DNA of 64,000 nucleotides from Lumbricus terrestris (Eukaryota; Annelida; Clitellata; Crassiclitellata; Lumbricidae). This document shows, piece after piece, positions 21,785 through 33,107 of this stretch. The notes beneath the pieces are model-generated. The model did not search any database. It saw nothing but the letters and a program-made list of their open reading frames with translations, and was not told the origin of the DNA. The number at the start of each line of letters is the position of its first letter. Positions within the stretch are counted from its first letter, which is position 1. The translations under genes and the position numbers were made by a program. The stretch spans positions 21,436,117-21,500,116 of the forward strand of contig OX457041.1 of the NCBI GenBank assembly GCA_949752735.1, written 5' to 3'.

Positions 21785-23175
21785 ATGTTAAGAATTGTTG
21801 TGTATAACTAACAACTGATACTGGAATTATTGATGGTAGCAAAAAGTGTGTTTTCAACTGATAATTTTGATGCTTTGTTGATGTCGGGTAGACTTTGTGA
21901 AAAGATTGTTGCAGTTGCTCTATCTTCTGACTTAGTGTTTCTGTGTGTAGTGCAGAAGGACGGTAATAGGCTTTATATAAAATTTCAGTTCCAGGAAGTA
22001 ACAGAAAATTAATGGTGTCTCGGATAAATGGTAGTACGGGTAGTTACAAAGTTGAGATATATACTGGTGGGAAGCATGGGCACCCGCATAAATTTTGTAG
22101 GAGGGGTAAAACAAAACGATCATGGTTCAATTTTTTCTAGTAGCTAGAGCTTGAAGAATATAAAGCAGGAAATTAAGAGCATGAGCATGTTATTCATAGA
22201 GGCTTCTTAATGCAACTTTCCCAGTTTCACGTTGTGTATTGTAATCATAATTGTAAACTCAAAATTTCTAAAGCGCTAAGTACTTGAAAAACAAGCGTGG
22301 GGCACCAGCTTTTTCACGAGCGCTGTGTTGAGTTTTAGAAGGGTTGGCCGTGAGAGTAGTTCGTGGTGGTCCTGGTCGAGTAGGCTTTATATATATTTTA
22401 TCATTTTTAATATGAATAGTTCCCTCAGTACGATTTTTTTAAAATCAATAGTTAAAAAGAAGGGGGTCCTATATAGAATGAATGAATGAAAATGAGTGAA
22501 AAATGGGTACTAATAATAATAATATTCCTTACTGAGTCTGACAGACCTCAAGCGCTTATGCAATTGAAACAATTCACAAGAATGCAACTGAAAGAAGACA
22601 TGAATCTTAACTACTAACAGAACAGACAGTGTGCAATAAAAAAGATGTCAGTATTCCAGGGTCAAGTGCTCGGTCTAGTACTCTAGTTAGTGCTATTCAA
22701 AAGGCAGTAGCACTGAATTGAGCCAACAGATTGTTCAACGGCTAGTCAGAAATAGATCCCAGATGATTGGGATATGGACTCTGAACAGGAGATCGCCTGG
22801 AAATCCTGATTGCATGGAAATCCTGAAACGTGATAAATAGAGCCCCTTTCAAAGTTTCTCTACGGCTTCACCTACCAAGATTCTGTACTGTCAGAAAACT
22901 GGACAAAAAGCAGCCTCGTAATTGCAGACTTGGATTTTATACAAAAGCCGGTGATAATTTACAAGGTCGCCTTTGTGACCACAGCCTTTTCAAAAGTAGC
23001 CCAAAATGTCGCCAGATCGTGACTCGTGAGGACGAAATTTTTAGTCGCGAACACTTTGAAAAGGAGCCCAACTCACGCTTTTCGCAATGATCTGGCAACC
23101 CTGATACTATATATAAATCGTCCTTGGGCAGAACCAAAGATTTTAAGAGGGCCTGTTAAAATCTTTGGGCAGAAC
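21785..23175. other. Intergenic region and left flank of the P-like transposon
   Basis: No gene seen. A short dispersed repeat (GGGGCACCAGCTTTTTCACGAGCGCT-like) lies near 22295-22325 and resembles LINE 3' tails elsewhere. Close to the transposon, 23128-23168 contains an inverted pair CAAAGATTTTAA and TTAAAATCTTTG. The host sequence may therefore itself be a small transposon. Confidence 0.45.
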
Positions 23176-23205
23176 CAGAGCCGTATATTTCCAAGAGTCT
23201 GGCCA
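23176..23205 (+). repeat. Left terminal inverted repeat of the P-like transposon
   Basis: 30 bases that match the reverse complement of 30302-30331 exactly. The 8-mer GGCAGAAC abuts it on the outside at 23168-23175. Confidence 0.93.
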
Positions 23206-23289
23206 ACTAGTGTCCCGGAAGTTGGCCAAGTCACGTGGTTGCTGGACGCCATTTTGATTCCAGGCGGCGATCTGCAAATACGTTGACAA

Positions 23290-23339
23290 GGAGACGCACA
23301 AACACAGGGAGACGCGTCTCCCTGTGTTTGTGCGTCTCC
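23290..23339. repeat. 50-bp perfect palindrome at the minisatellite edge
   Basis: Two 25-base arms meet at ACG|CGT (centre 23314/23315) with no spacer and no mismatch. The left arm is one and a bit minisatellite units in reverse orientation, so the array changes direction exactly here. The next base pair outwards (A and C) does not match. Confidence 0.92.
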
Positions 23340-24656
23340 CTGTGTCTGTGCGTCTCTCTGTCTCTGTGCGTCTCCCTGTCTCTGTGCGTCTCTCTGTCTC
23401 TGTGCGTCTCCCTGTGTCTGTGTGTCTCCCTGTGTGTGCGTCTCCCTGTGTCTGTGTATCTCCATGTGTCTGGACGTCTCCCTATGTCTGTGCGTCTCCC
23501 TGTGTCTGTGTATCTCCATGTGTCTGGACGTCTCCCTATGTCTGTGCGTCTCCCTGTGTCTGTGCGTCTCTCTGTGTCTGTGCGTCTCCCTATGTCTGTG
23601 CGTCTCCCTGTGTCTGTGCGTCTCTCTGTGTCTGTGCGTCTCTCTGTGTCTGTGCGTCTCCCTGTGTCTGTGTGTCTACCTGTGTGTGCGTCTCCCTGTG
23701 TCTGTGTATATCCATGTGTCTGGACGTCTCCCTATGTCTGTGCGTCTCCCTGTGTCTGTGCGTCTCCCTGTGTCTGTGTGTCTCCCTGTGTGTGCGTCTC
23801 CCTGTGTCTGTGTATCTCCATGTGTCTGGACGTCTCCCTATGTCTGTGCGTCTCCCTGTGTCTGTGCGTCTCTCTGTGTCTGTGCGTCTCCCTGTGTCTG
23901 TGTGTCTCCCTGTGTGTGCGTCTCCCTGTGTCTGTGTATCTCCATGTGTCTGGACGTCTCCCTATGTCTGTGCGTCTCCCTGTGTCTGTGTATCTCCATG
24001 TGTCTGGACGTCTCCCTATGTCTGTGCGTCTCCCTGTGTCTGTGCGTCTCTCTGTGTCTGTGCGTCTCCCTATGTCTGTGCGTCTCCCTGTGTCTGTGCG
24101 TCTCTCTGTGTCTGTGCGTCTCCCTGTGTGTGCGTCTCCCTGTGTCTGTGTGTCTACCTGTGTGTGCGTCTCCCTGTGTCTGTGTATATCCATGTGTCTG
24201 GACGTCTCCCTATGTCTGTGCGTCTCCCTGTGTCTGTGCGTCTCCCTGTGTCTGTGTGTGCGTCTCCCTGTGTCTGTGTATCTCCATGTGTCTGGACGTC
24301 TCCCTATGTCTGTGCGTCTCCCTGTGTCTGTGCGTCTCTCTGTGTCTGTGCGTCTCCCTGTGTGTGCGTCTCCCTGTGTCTGTGCGTCTCCCTGTGTCTG
24401 TGCGTCTCCCTATGTCTGTGCGTCTCCCTGTGTCTGTGCGTCTCTCTGTGTCTGTGCGTCTCCCTGTGTGTGCGTCTCCCTGTGTCTGTGTGTCTACCTG
24501 TGTGTGCGTCTCCCTGTGTCTCCCTGTGTCTGTGTATATCCATGTGTCTGGACGTCTCCCTATGTCTGTGCGTCTCCCTGTGTCTGTGCGTCTCCCTGTG
24601 TCTGTGCGTCTCCCTGTGTCTGTGCGTCTCTCTGTGTCTGTGCGTCTCCCTGTGTA
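23315..24656. repeat. 18-bp minisatellite, about 74 units, inside the P-like transposon
   Basis: The basic unit is GTCTCCCTGTGTCTGTGC, with variants TATCTCCATG, GGACGTCTCCCTATG and shortened units TGTGTGCG. The variants recur in the same order (for example around 23455-23490, 23507-23540, 23812-23850, 23935-23970, 23993-24025, 24280-24310 and 24535-24565), giving a higher-order repeat. All three + frames and parts of the - frames stay open because the unit length is a multiple of three. The resulting 450-490 codon frames are artefacts. Confidence 0.95.
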
Positions 24657-25936
24657 TGTGCCCACCGTGCACTCAATAGAACATCTCCTAACCTCTGCTC
24701 TCTGTGATGTTCCTTCTTCTCAGCTCCCTAAGTCTCTGTTCCATTATGTTCCCTATGATGTTCAATGATGCTCCGTGTTCCTTGTTCCCATGTTCTCTGT
24801 CCTGTGTTCAATAAAAAATTATGTTCTATAATATTTCCAATTATCTCCGTGTTCCTGTTTTTGTATGTTCCATGTGCTCTGTTCTGTGTACAATAAAAAA
24901 ATATTGTGTTCCACGTTCCATGATATTCCCAATGATGTTCCCTGTTCCTGTTTTATAAATAACTTAGCAACGTAAACTAACGGTCTAATGTGCTCACCGA
25001 CCCTGCTAATATAGTGATGCTAGACTCCATTTCTGTGCGACTGTGCAGTGTGCACGTTAAAACCGCTTGTAATTTAAATAAATAAATAATACTGTCATTG
25101 GTGCAAGGAATCCAACAGACCGACTGGGAAGACTATATTATATCTTAGGCTTCTACTCCTTTTTACACAACACTATCAAATGGAACGAAATCTTAAATTT
25201 TATTCAATCATGACAAGCAATGCAATCAAACATGACAAACAGGATCATAGCAGTAAGTCTAATATATAAGAAATCAGTATTCGGTCCAATCATGTTGAAT
25301 ATTAGCAGTATCAACTTCAAATAGTGGAATGACATGTGATTAAAGTCGATATTGCAAGTTTGATAGTAACAGGATAGTAACAGGATATTAAAACGTTTAC
25401 ATAATAGAAAAAAGGATAAACCCGAAAGAGACCTAAGCTTATATCTGCATATTGGCATCATGGTGTGCCAGTAATATTGACAAGTTTATTTCCTAATCTA
25501 TGCAAGAACTATGCACAGCAAAATTACAATCGTAATCTCCAAATTTATTGAGTGCCACTCGAAAGCCAAGTGCAGGGCACAAGCTTATTCATGAGCGCTG
25601 AGCTTATTCATGAGCGCTGATAAAATACAAATGGAATAAATTGCATGAACATAGCAAATATAAGGCTATGTAACGTATCATATTACACTCTAAATGTTAT
25701 TATGTAGGGCCTAATGTAGACCTATATGCAAGTATTGACAAGCACCAAAGAAGAAATTAAGGGAAACATAAACATAGCTTGTCCTAGAAAAGTTTAATTA
25801 GTCATATTGAAGGAAAGATCCTTGAAACAATGTATTAATGTGTCTATGATGCCCGTAATGCCTAACTAGTAGGCCTACAAAATTAAGGAACTTAGAATGC
25901 ATTCAATAACACCAAATATAGCAATAACAAGGGTTA
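24657..25936. other. 3' non-coding part of the P-like transposon
   Basis: The segment 24767-24930 contains two imperfect copies of a block of about 80 bp (CTCCGTGTTCC ... GTTCAATAAAAAA). Near 25550-25625 there is a LINE-tail-like piece containing a direct repeat of GCTTATTCATGAGCGCTGA. Minus-strand AATAAA words (TTTATT at about 25486 and 25544-25549) could end the transposase mRNA. No gene is seen. Confidence 0.5.
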
Positions 25937-28900
25937 CTACTTGATTTTGCTAACACTTTTGCGCATCTGCATGCTCTTACTGGACATTTCGTGGCATGAT
26001 TTCTTAGCAACTTTCTCTTTTCTCAGAGATCTTTGCTTCATAGCAAAGAACTGTAGCCTAGCTCCAATAAACCGGCGTATGAGCTTACGCTTAATCCCGT
26101 GACATTCCGGTAAATTAACCTCGGAAGTTCGGGACATGATTTCTCGCAAAAGCTGATCACGTATATCATCAGATGAGGATAGAAAAGATTGTTCACACTG
26201 TCGGAAAGCAACTTCTGCAGACATTAATATACTGAAGGCGGTCTCATTACACGGTGTTAGACAACCCGGCTTATATTCTTTAAGCGTAAGTAAACGTGTT
26301 ATTTCTGTTCCAAGCTCCTGAGTATAATCTTGAGCTTTAACAGAGGCAATACATGACGAACATGTGACATCATTATTGTTAACACGAGAGAGAATGTAGC
26401 CACCAAAGTAATATAAGCAGCACAACTCTGTAGAGTCAAGTTCCACAGTACACATGTTACCATAACCCAAGAGTGGCTGGCATGCAGCAAAGAGTGTATC
26501 GTTAACAGGGTCGTCAACTTTACATTTCACTTGCACTGCAAGGAAATCAGCTGCAAGACCACCGTCAGCCAACTCATAGCTTCCACTGTCAGCACCCTTG
26601 AGGTACTGGGATACTGTTAGCAATCTCAAGTTATTCTTGAACTCCAGTGATGTTGGGACAGCATTTTTGCTGCGTACACATGAAAACAAGTTTTCTAAAC
26701 AGTCCTGAGTCAGTCGTGCAGTCAACAAGAAATGAAAATTCTCAGTATTGAGCAGCCTGTCCTGTAACTGCAAAACCGACAGCGTAGACAGTATAACACC
26801 ACTCTGAACTGGCTTCCAAGAAGCCGTCATGCCTGGCTTGGCAATAGCTATACTTTCAAATACATCAACAACCGAATGCAGAAAAGATAAAGTGGATTTG
26901 TACTGATTAACATCAAATTTGCTAATTGCAATGATGGGATGACGCGATGACATCAAATCAAACCATTTGTTCATCATGTCAAGAAACCAGCACGTAGTCA
27001 ATATGTTACAGTCCCAGTTGTTTGTTTCAACCATCAACCTTAGTGCTGCTGAAACAGAATGACTGAAAATATTCAAGGCCTGTGACACTTTCATTTTATC
27101 AAAATGTGAAGGATCAATATGTTTGGCATGAAGATTTGGAGCAGGTTTTAAATCTTTGTCTTTTTGGTATTCAACAAGTTTTTTTAGAGGCGCTATACAA
27201 ACTGTATCACAGGGCAAATTAAATTTCTGCACAAAATGCATAGGCAACACAATATTTTGACCATTGACCAGGTGATTTCTAACATTCTTTATCACATGTG
27301 GCACATCAGCAAGAACACAAATCTTGTACTCTGGGATGCATGGATGAGGAAATGAGTTAATGGTAACACCCTGTTTTCCACACACTATACCAAGTTTTTT
27401 CCACATTGCCCGGTTGGCACTGCCCATATCGCAGGTAACAGCAGCAACATTCAAACCAATATCGTAACAGTGTTTAATAATGCTTAACACAATCGGAGCA
27501 AAGACACTGCCATCTGTAGAATTTCCAGTGAAATAATAGGCAACAGTTTGCTTCCAGCGTGTAGTAATACCACCTAACATAAAAAACAAAACTATGTGTA
27601 GCAATACCACTGTGATCAGGCAACGTTACATCACCAATGAAACGGCCAGTCCGGGTATCAAATTCAGCACCTGCTGTTATCGACATCTCATCCAATGTCA
27701 AACAACATTCTCGCTCATGAACGCTCATGTCACGAACTTTAATAGCAAGAAATTGGAAAACTTCTGTTAAAATTCCACTTTCAAATTTCACAAATTGGAT
27801 GCTGCGTCTCAAAGTGCGCAGTGATGGCAGCGGATACTTCTGAGACAATAGCACACGGTAGCCAGTAGGACCACATGCAAAATGCAGTTGCAGCGCATTT
27901 TTTACAGTCACTGAGCTCCACTTAGAACCCCTCTGCGTATTTTTGCACAACGCCTTCTGCTGATCGATGTTCAAAAATCTCTTAACTGCAAAGCCAAAAG
28001 CACATTTCGCTTTCGAAATTTTCCTTACTTTCCTCAATGCTGCTTTATGCCTAACACGTAGAGCAGCAATAAGACGAGCCTGTATTAAAAACTGCCTATG
28101 CAATTTCTTGATACGACTGTTTAAAGTGCGACAACCTAAACAATCAGAAGCAGTGACAGCTGCTGACAATGTTGAAGCCGCAACGGAGTGGGATGTAGAG
28201 TCTGCGTTGCTTTTTGCTAAGTTTCCAGATGTAGTCAGGTACTCGTCTGAGAAAGCAGTGGCGTTCTTGTTAGAAACTGAAACGACAATAATCATGTCCA
28301 ATTAGTGCCTTTTGAACTAAGTAAATAACTCAGGCTTTCATGGAAACAACAATGATTGCATGGAATTAACATAATGATAATAATAATTATGATAATAATC
28401 TTCGTTTATTAATATTCAAACTGACCAGCGCATTGTGATTACAGATACAGTAAGAATGATTGATCACAAGTTAATACAGGAGTCAAATTTAGCTATATGG
28501 CAGCCACGCAAGGCTCCATTTGTTCTACATCTCACTACATGACACTAACAAAACATGATGCTAAACTTCCTTAAAAAGTTGGTACAGACAGACAGACATA
28601 AAGTCCTTACAGACACACACACAGTCACCAATTTATTACTTTTAAATATTTCTATTGTCATTATATAAATTTGTCACGCGTGCAAGGTCACACAGAACAT
28701 GTGAATCTGAGGCGTGGATAGATTACTAACATTAAACACTTAGAAACCTACAAGCATGAAACATGTTGTCATTTAACGTAATGTCTTCAACTTCAGAGGT
28801 CTTCACCCTGTTCCAGACACCACCTGATTACCCCCTTGAATCTTAGATTTTCAGCAGACCAGCATTGATCTCTTTTAAGTTCTCTTTTAAGTATGATATG

Positions 28901-30159
28901 GCCATAAAATTTGTTAGCCACTGCACAAGCTTACAGCACTCTGTAACGTGCTGCATTTTCTAGATGGGTTGAGGGCACCAATTTGTGCATGAATTCATGT
29001 AGGTGCTGCATACCTCTGCCTCCAGCACCCTTTCAAAAATCCAGACTCTGCCCCTGTATGCTCAGTAACAACATTGTAATGCAATAATTTAGTGACAATG
29101 AATTACCATCGTGAAGCTGACATGCTGTGGACGACCCAGAGCTTGCCGTGACAGTAGTGGTAGCGGTAGAGAAGTCTGTCGAGGATTTCCTGCTGTAGCT
29201 GTGTTCGACACGCAATCGCTTCTTTGCAATAGTCTTCGTCGGGCTTTCTTCTGGGCTGCGTTTCAGTGGCGGCTTTCTGACATGCACCACAGCACTGTGT
29301 GTGAAGAGTGTGGGAACAGCATCGGGTCGTAACTTTCTCCATCCGTCCTTACGATTTCTTTCGAACTGATTTTCATCGAAATGTGCCTACAAAATAATCA
29401 CCATCTTTATAGATTGCACAAAAATTTAATTAAGGTGGCCACAAAAATATAGAGTGTACAGCCTCTGTTGTCATAAGCCCTCATCAAATCTGGATCCATC
29501 CATCCAGGAAACAGCCAGGCATGGGCTTATCCACTTCCAATCCAACGCCAAAAACAGTTAACCCAATCCTTCGTAACAGGCGCCATTCAATCGGATTGCA
29601 ATGACTTTGAAGTAATATTAAGGAATAATAATAATATTAAGGAATTAAGTAATAAGGAAGAAGGAAGACTAGGAGGGGAAGAGATATCATGTGTTAAACC
29701 TTCTTAACTTATAATGTGTATTTATGTCTCAGTTTAAGTTAAGCAGTGCTACTGTGCTAGTAAACATTATCTGAACGTTGTGGCTATTTGCAATAGCAGA
29801 ATCACATAACGTCTTCAAATGCGGTAGGTACTTAAGGCAAATCCCGCCAGTATCAGGCCGGGTCAAGCGTACGCTTCATGATCGCCATGGTTCCCGCGAC
29901 TTGGCTTTTGTGGACGCTGTAGAAATTCCGATTGTTTACGATTTGACTATTATACAATTTAATTTTATGAAGTTAACTGGGAAGGCCAAGAGTAAATGCT
30001 GCTTACCTCGCATAGAGCTGAACACGATGTCGGCTTCCAGTTGTCTCTCTTCAATTTGGCGATCCACAAATCACGACTCGTCTTGTTGTTCGGAAAACGA
30101 AACAACCGAAATCCCTTTTCGTGTCGATTCGAACAGTTAACGGCAGCGCAACAAGGCAT
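25937..30159 (-). CDS. THAP-domain P-element-like transposase, one frameshift
   Basis: Three exons: 30159-30007, 29386-29107, 28276-25937, joined at GT-AG sites. Allowing for one frameshift, the length is about 923 codons, close to human THAP9 (903). Exons 1-2 encode an N-terminal THAP zinc finger: MPCCAAVNC, then WKPTSCSALC, completed over the splice by AHF (C2CH), with the DENQF box after it. A basic segment follows. The P-type RNase H-like catalytic region includes LTLDEMSI (about residue 340), CDMGSANRAM (about 426), DVPHVIKNVRNH (about 473) and QDCLENLFSCVRSK (about 670), the positions where family members carry acidic catalytic residues. The frame breaks at an A6 run (27581-27586, T6 in sense), where a one-base change separates two long frames (28301-27474 and 27610-25937). 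It catalyses cut-and-paste transposition in relatives. This copy is inactive unless the indel is an assembly error or is bypassed. Confidence 0.9.
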
Positions 30160-30301
30160 TATTTCAAATATTTCACACACAAAATTTAGCGTAAACACTA
30201 AACACAGTTCATCCAGTTGCAAGGAGAGAAAATGGAGGCCAGTAACCACGTGATCCACAACTAAGACCCGGGATTAACCGGAACCTCTCGTTAGCTGCAG
30301 A

Positions 30302-30331
30302 TGGCCAGACTCTTGGAAATATACGGCTCTG
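30302..30331 (-). repeat. Right terminal inverted repeat of the P-like transposon
   Basis: Exact inverted copy of 23176-23205, followed by the target duplication GGCAGAAC at 30332-30339. This is the transposase 5' side; the start codon is 143 bp inside the element. Confidence 0.93.
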
Positions 30332-30339
30332 GGCAGAAC

Positions 30340-31262
30340 CGTATATTTCGTATATACGGCTCTGATAACAAGGATTCTAATTTATATTTAGGATTATATA
30401 TATATATAAGGACGATTTATATATATATATATATATATATTTAGTGTATAAATTGTCCTTGGATAATGATGATCTATGGCTTTCTAAGTCTATGGCATTC
30501 TTAGATCTATGCCGTTCTCAGCGGCTGAACAGAAGTGCTTCCGTCTGGTCCATTAGCCCAGCGGCTCGCATCTCAGACTGACCTGAGACTAATGCTAACA
30601 ACAATGTTATTGTTTTTGTAAAATGGTTTTGTACGATGTTTTCGGTAATATTTTACATTCGTAATTTCGTTGTGTGTTATTTTTAATACATGTCACTAAT
30701 TCAAGACTTTCCAGATACGGGTAGATCGACATTCTGCATAAGTAGACCGGTGAGTACTTCTCTCGTTTGAGGGGCGATTCAATAAAGACTTTTTTTACAT
30801 CTATAGCCGGCTAGCAAGGATTCCGTTTTGAACACTAATGCTTCCTAGTTTAATTTATTAGACTTCATGTAATGAATCTGAGAGAGACAAGAACCAAACT
30901 ACCCTTCTCTTTACCTTAAAAGGCGATCAGCTGCGATTTAAAGAACAGGGGACCAGCAAGCGATCGCTTCTACCCGGCTTAAAAAGGAAATGGTGAATAG
31001 ATAGCCCATGCTACGAATCAATTACCGTAATCACCACTAGCTTAGGTGCCATCTATATGCCTTTATATATAAATGCAAGATAAATATACAAACGGTACAT
31101 TGCAACTTTTAAATATTTCCTGTGATTGCATGCATGAATTTTGCTTGAGGTGACGTTACCCAAAGGTTTAATCTGACATTGAGATTTCTTACATCCGTTG
31201 CTGTATTTGACATAACTTGCATGTTTTTATCAATTAGTTGGTGGTCTTCGAGCGCTTGAACA
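30340..31262. other. Right flank of the transposon and upstream region of the SMIM15-like gene
   Basis: 30340-30365 contains ATATACGGCTCTG, which resembles the transposon's own end. 30393-30441 is an AT microsatellite interrupted by AAGGACGATTT, an inverted match to ATAAATCGTCCTT at about 23112-23124. No gene seen in 30450-31262. Confidence 0.5.
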
Positions 31263-31496
31263 ATGCTGGACATGAGCTTCTTGCTAGATGACGTCGTGAT
31301 ATACGCGAGCAATAGTCCGTTTACGTTCCTCTTCTTCGTTCTGCTTATACTGTCTCCATTCTTTGCGACTTCTTCCTACCTGTCGTGGCAGCTTGCCGAT
31401 GAGGTTGACCTCACACACCAGAAGTGGAAAATGCGTCTGGAACAGCTCAGCCAGCACAAGGCAAGATATCTTTGCACATTTATGATGAATACATAA
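31263..31496 (+). CDS. SMIM15-like small integral membrane protein
   Basis: A 77-codon single-exon frame. The start MLDMSFLLDDVV is followed by a hydrophobic helix at about residues 19-41 (PFTFLFFVLLILSPFF region). Next comes SYLSWQLADEV and a charged, helical C-terminal part (HQKWKMRLEQLSQHKAR). Human SMIM15 is 74 residues, single coding exon, and has the same plan, with shared spaced residues VV, A, P, FL, LxLxPxF and LSWxLA. The last eight residues (LCTFMMNT) do not resemble the family's lysine-rich end. The molecular role of SMIM15 is not well established. I call it by similarity from memory and have not run an alignment. Confidence 0.65.
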   Translation: MLDMSFLLDDVVIYASNSPFTFLFFVLLILSPFFATSSYLSWQLADEVDLTHQKWKMRLEQLSQHKARYLCTFMMNT

Positions 31497-32889
31497 GGGA
31501 AAATTAGATGGTCTTACCAGCGGCATCTGGTGCTTAAATGCCAGTCTCGTATGAGATTGTCTGCTGTGTGCACTATTGCTTAAAATTGTCTTATTTCATG
31601 TTCCAATGAAAAGAGCATTTAGCCTCAAACATATCAGTGGTCCACAGAGGCGTGCAATAACTTAACCTTCAACATAACATTTAAGCGATGAACATTAAGA
31701 TAGCATATTATGTTCTTTCTTATCATGCTCAGAGCCTTAAGATATGGAAAATCCACATGTCTAAAGCTTTGTAAATTAGGAGTTTTGTTTGGAGGAAGCA
31801 TGTTATACAGAGTAATGTAAAGCTTCCATATGTGTGTGGAGTGTAGGGGGAGGCCCTTATTCCTTTTGCTTGACCCTTGAGCCAGCAATGGGTAAAACTC
31901 AAGGTCAGACGAGGTGCGAGTGTATCATACATCTTGTCATTTGCTAACTCGCTTATGTCGGTGCCTGGTAGCACTGCTTAGCAACAGAGAGGCACATTTG
32001 TGCGAAGAACTTGGCCAAAAGTCATTGTGACCAAGAGTAAAAAACCCACAAATGCATGATCCATGGCCTAGCATATTACCAACAGATTACCATTATGTGG
32101 ACGACCAGTGTATTGTAATGTTACGTTGTATCGGAGTGCTTCCGAATTAAAGTAGTAGTGAATGGTACTTAACCCGTTTGCGAGTAAACATTCAGCATCA
32201 CCCCACGGTAAACATCTACAGCCGACTGGAGATTAAGAATGTTTGGTTTAAAGCAACAATTACAGTTGTTGCACTTCCATCAAAAGTATTAGCATTTATT
32301 TTAGGATTATGTAGTATTAAATGGCTGATTAGATATCTGGCAACTGTGTTTTAGGTGGAGCACAATCATACAGCGGAACAGACGTAAAAAATCAAATGCT
32401 TTCTTCCAAAGACGTGATTCGGTAGCGAGGCCCAGAAAATTATCATTTATAGCAGGAGTTGTTTGTGAGTCCAAATCTGACCCGAAGCCAGAGAAGCGTT
32501 TACAGTAACATGCCTGGCAGTTGAAGAATTGTTTTCTATCTTTAACCTATTATCATATGGACACACCATTTGAATTTTACACATTTTGTAATTACCCATT
32601 GTTCTGTATTTATGTGTATGTAGTCCTTATTATGCATGTAGTTTTTAATATTTAAAATATATGTTAACAATTTAAGAATAAGCTGCCAGATAGAAGTAAA
32701 AACTTAGTTTTTGACTATTGTCTGATTACTGCCATATATTAAACTGTGAGATGGGCCAAGTAGTTATCGTTTTTGACATAACAGAAACTGTACTTCAACG
32801 ATATCATCTTGCTAGTTCTTTCTCTTTAAATAAATAACCAGAATGACATGCAAATGTTGGTTACTGTAATTTGAATCGATACATCCAAC
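31497..32889. other. Intergenic, no gene seen
   Basis: Probably includes the 3' UTR of the SMIM15-like gene. The short - strand frames at 31634-31974 have no recognisable domain; the stretch reading GLPLHSTHIWKLYITL may be LINE-derived, but I cannot support it. Confidence 0.45.
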
Positions 32890-33107
32890 TATTTCAACTT
32901 GATACATCTACTTTGAACAAACAAAGCAGATACTATTTCAACTTGATACATCTACTTTCAACAAAGCATTACTAAATTTCAACTTGATACATCTACTTTC
33001 AACAAAGCAGACACCATTTCAACTTGATACATCTACTTTCAACAAAGCAGACACCATTTCAGCTTGAATACGTGATACATCTACTTTCAACAAAGCAGAT
33101 ACAACGA
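32890..33107. repeat. Tandem repeat of about 40 bp, five to six copies
   Basis: The core ATTTCAACTTGATACATCTA plus CTTTCAACAAAGCAGA recurs at about 32890, 32935, 32977, 33017 and 33057. Copy lengths vary by small indels. The two central copies are nearly identical. Confidence 0.85.

Larger units (their letters stand above)
23176..30331 (-). mobile_element. P-element-like (THAP9-type) DNA transposon, complete
   Basis: A 7156-bp element with 30-bp terminal inverted repeats that are identical end to end (23176-23205 and 30302-30331, starting CAGAGCCGTATATTTCCAAG). It is flanked on both sides by the same 8-mer GGCAGAAC (23168-23175 and 30332-30339). P elements make 8-bp duplications and use inverted repeats of about 31 bp. 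A subterminal inverted repeat of 25 bp with three mismatches, built round TCACGTGGTT, lies at 23231-23255 and 30230-30254. Inside, on the - strand, is a three-exon THAP/P-type transposase. The 3' side holds a large minisatellite and about 1.3 kb of unique sequence. A single frameshift is the only visible damage to the coding region. Confidence 0.93.

Noticed and set aside
23235..24768. Open frames of 448-490 codons on + and 120-150 codons on - over the minisatellite
   Set aside because: All frames are open because the 18-bp unit lacks stops in several phases. The products are pure repeats (for example VSLCLC or GRRTDT) with no start context or domain.
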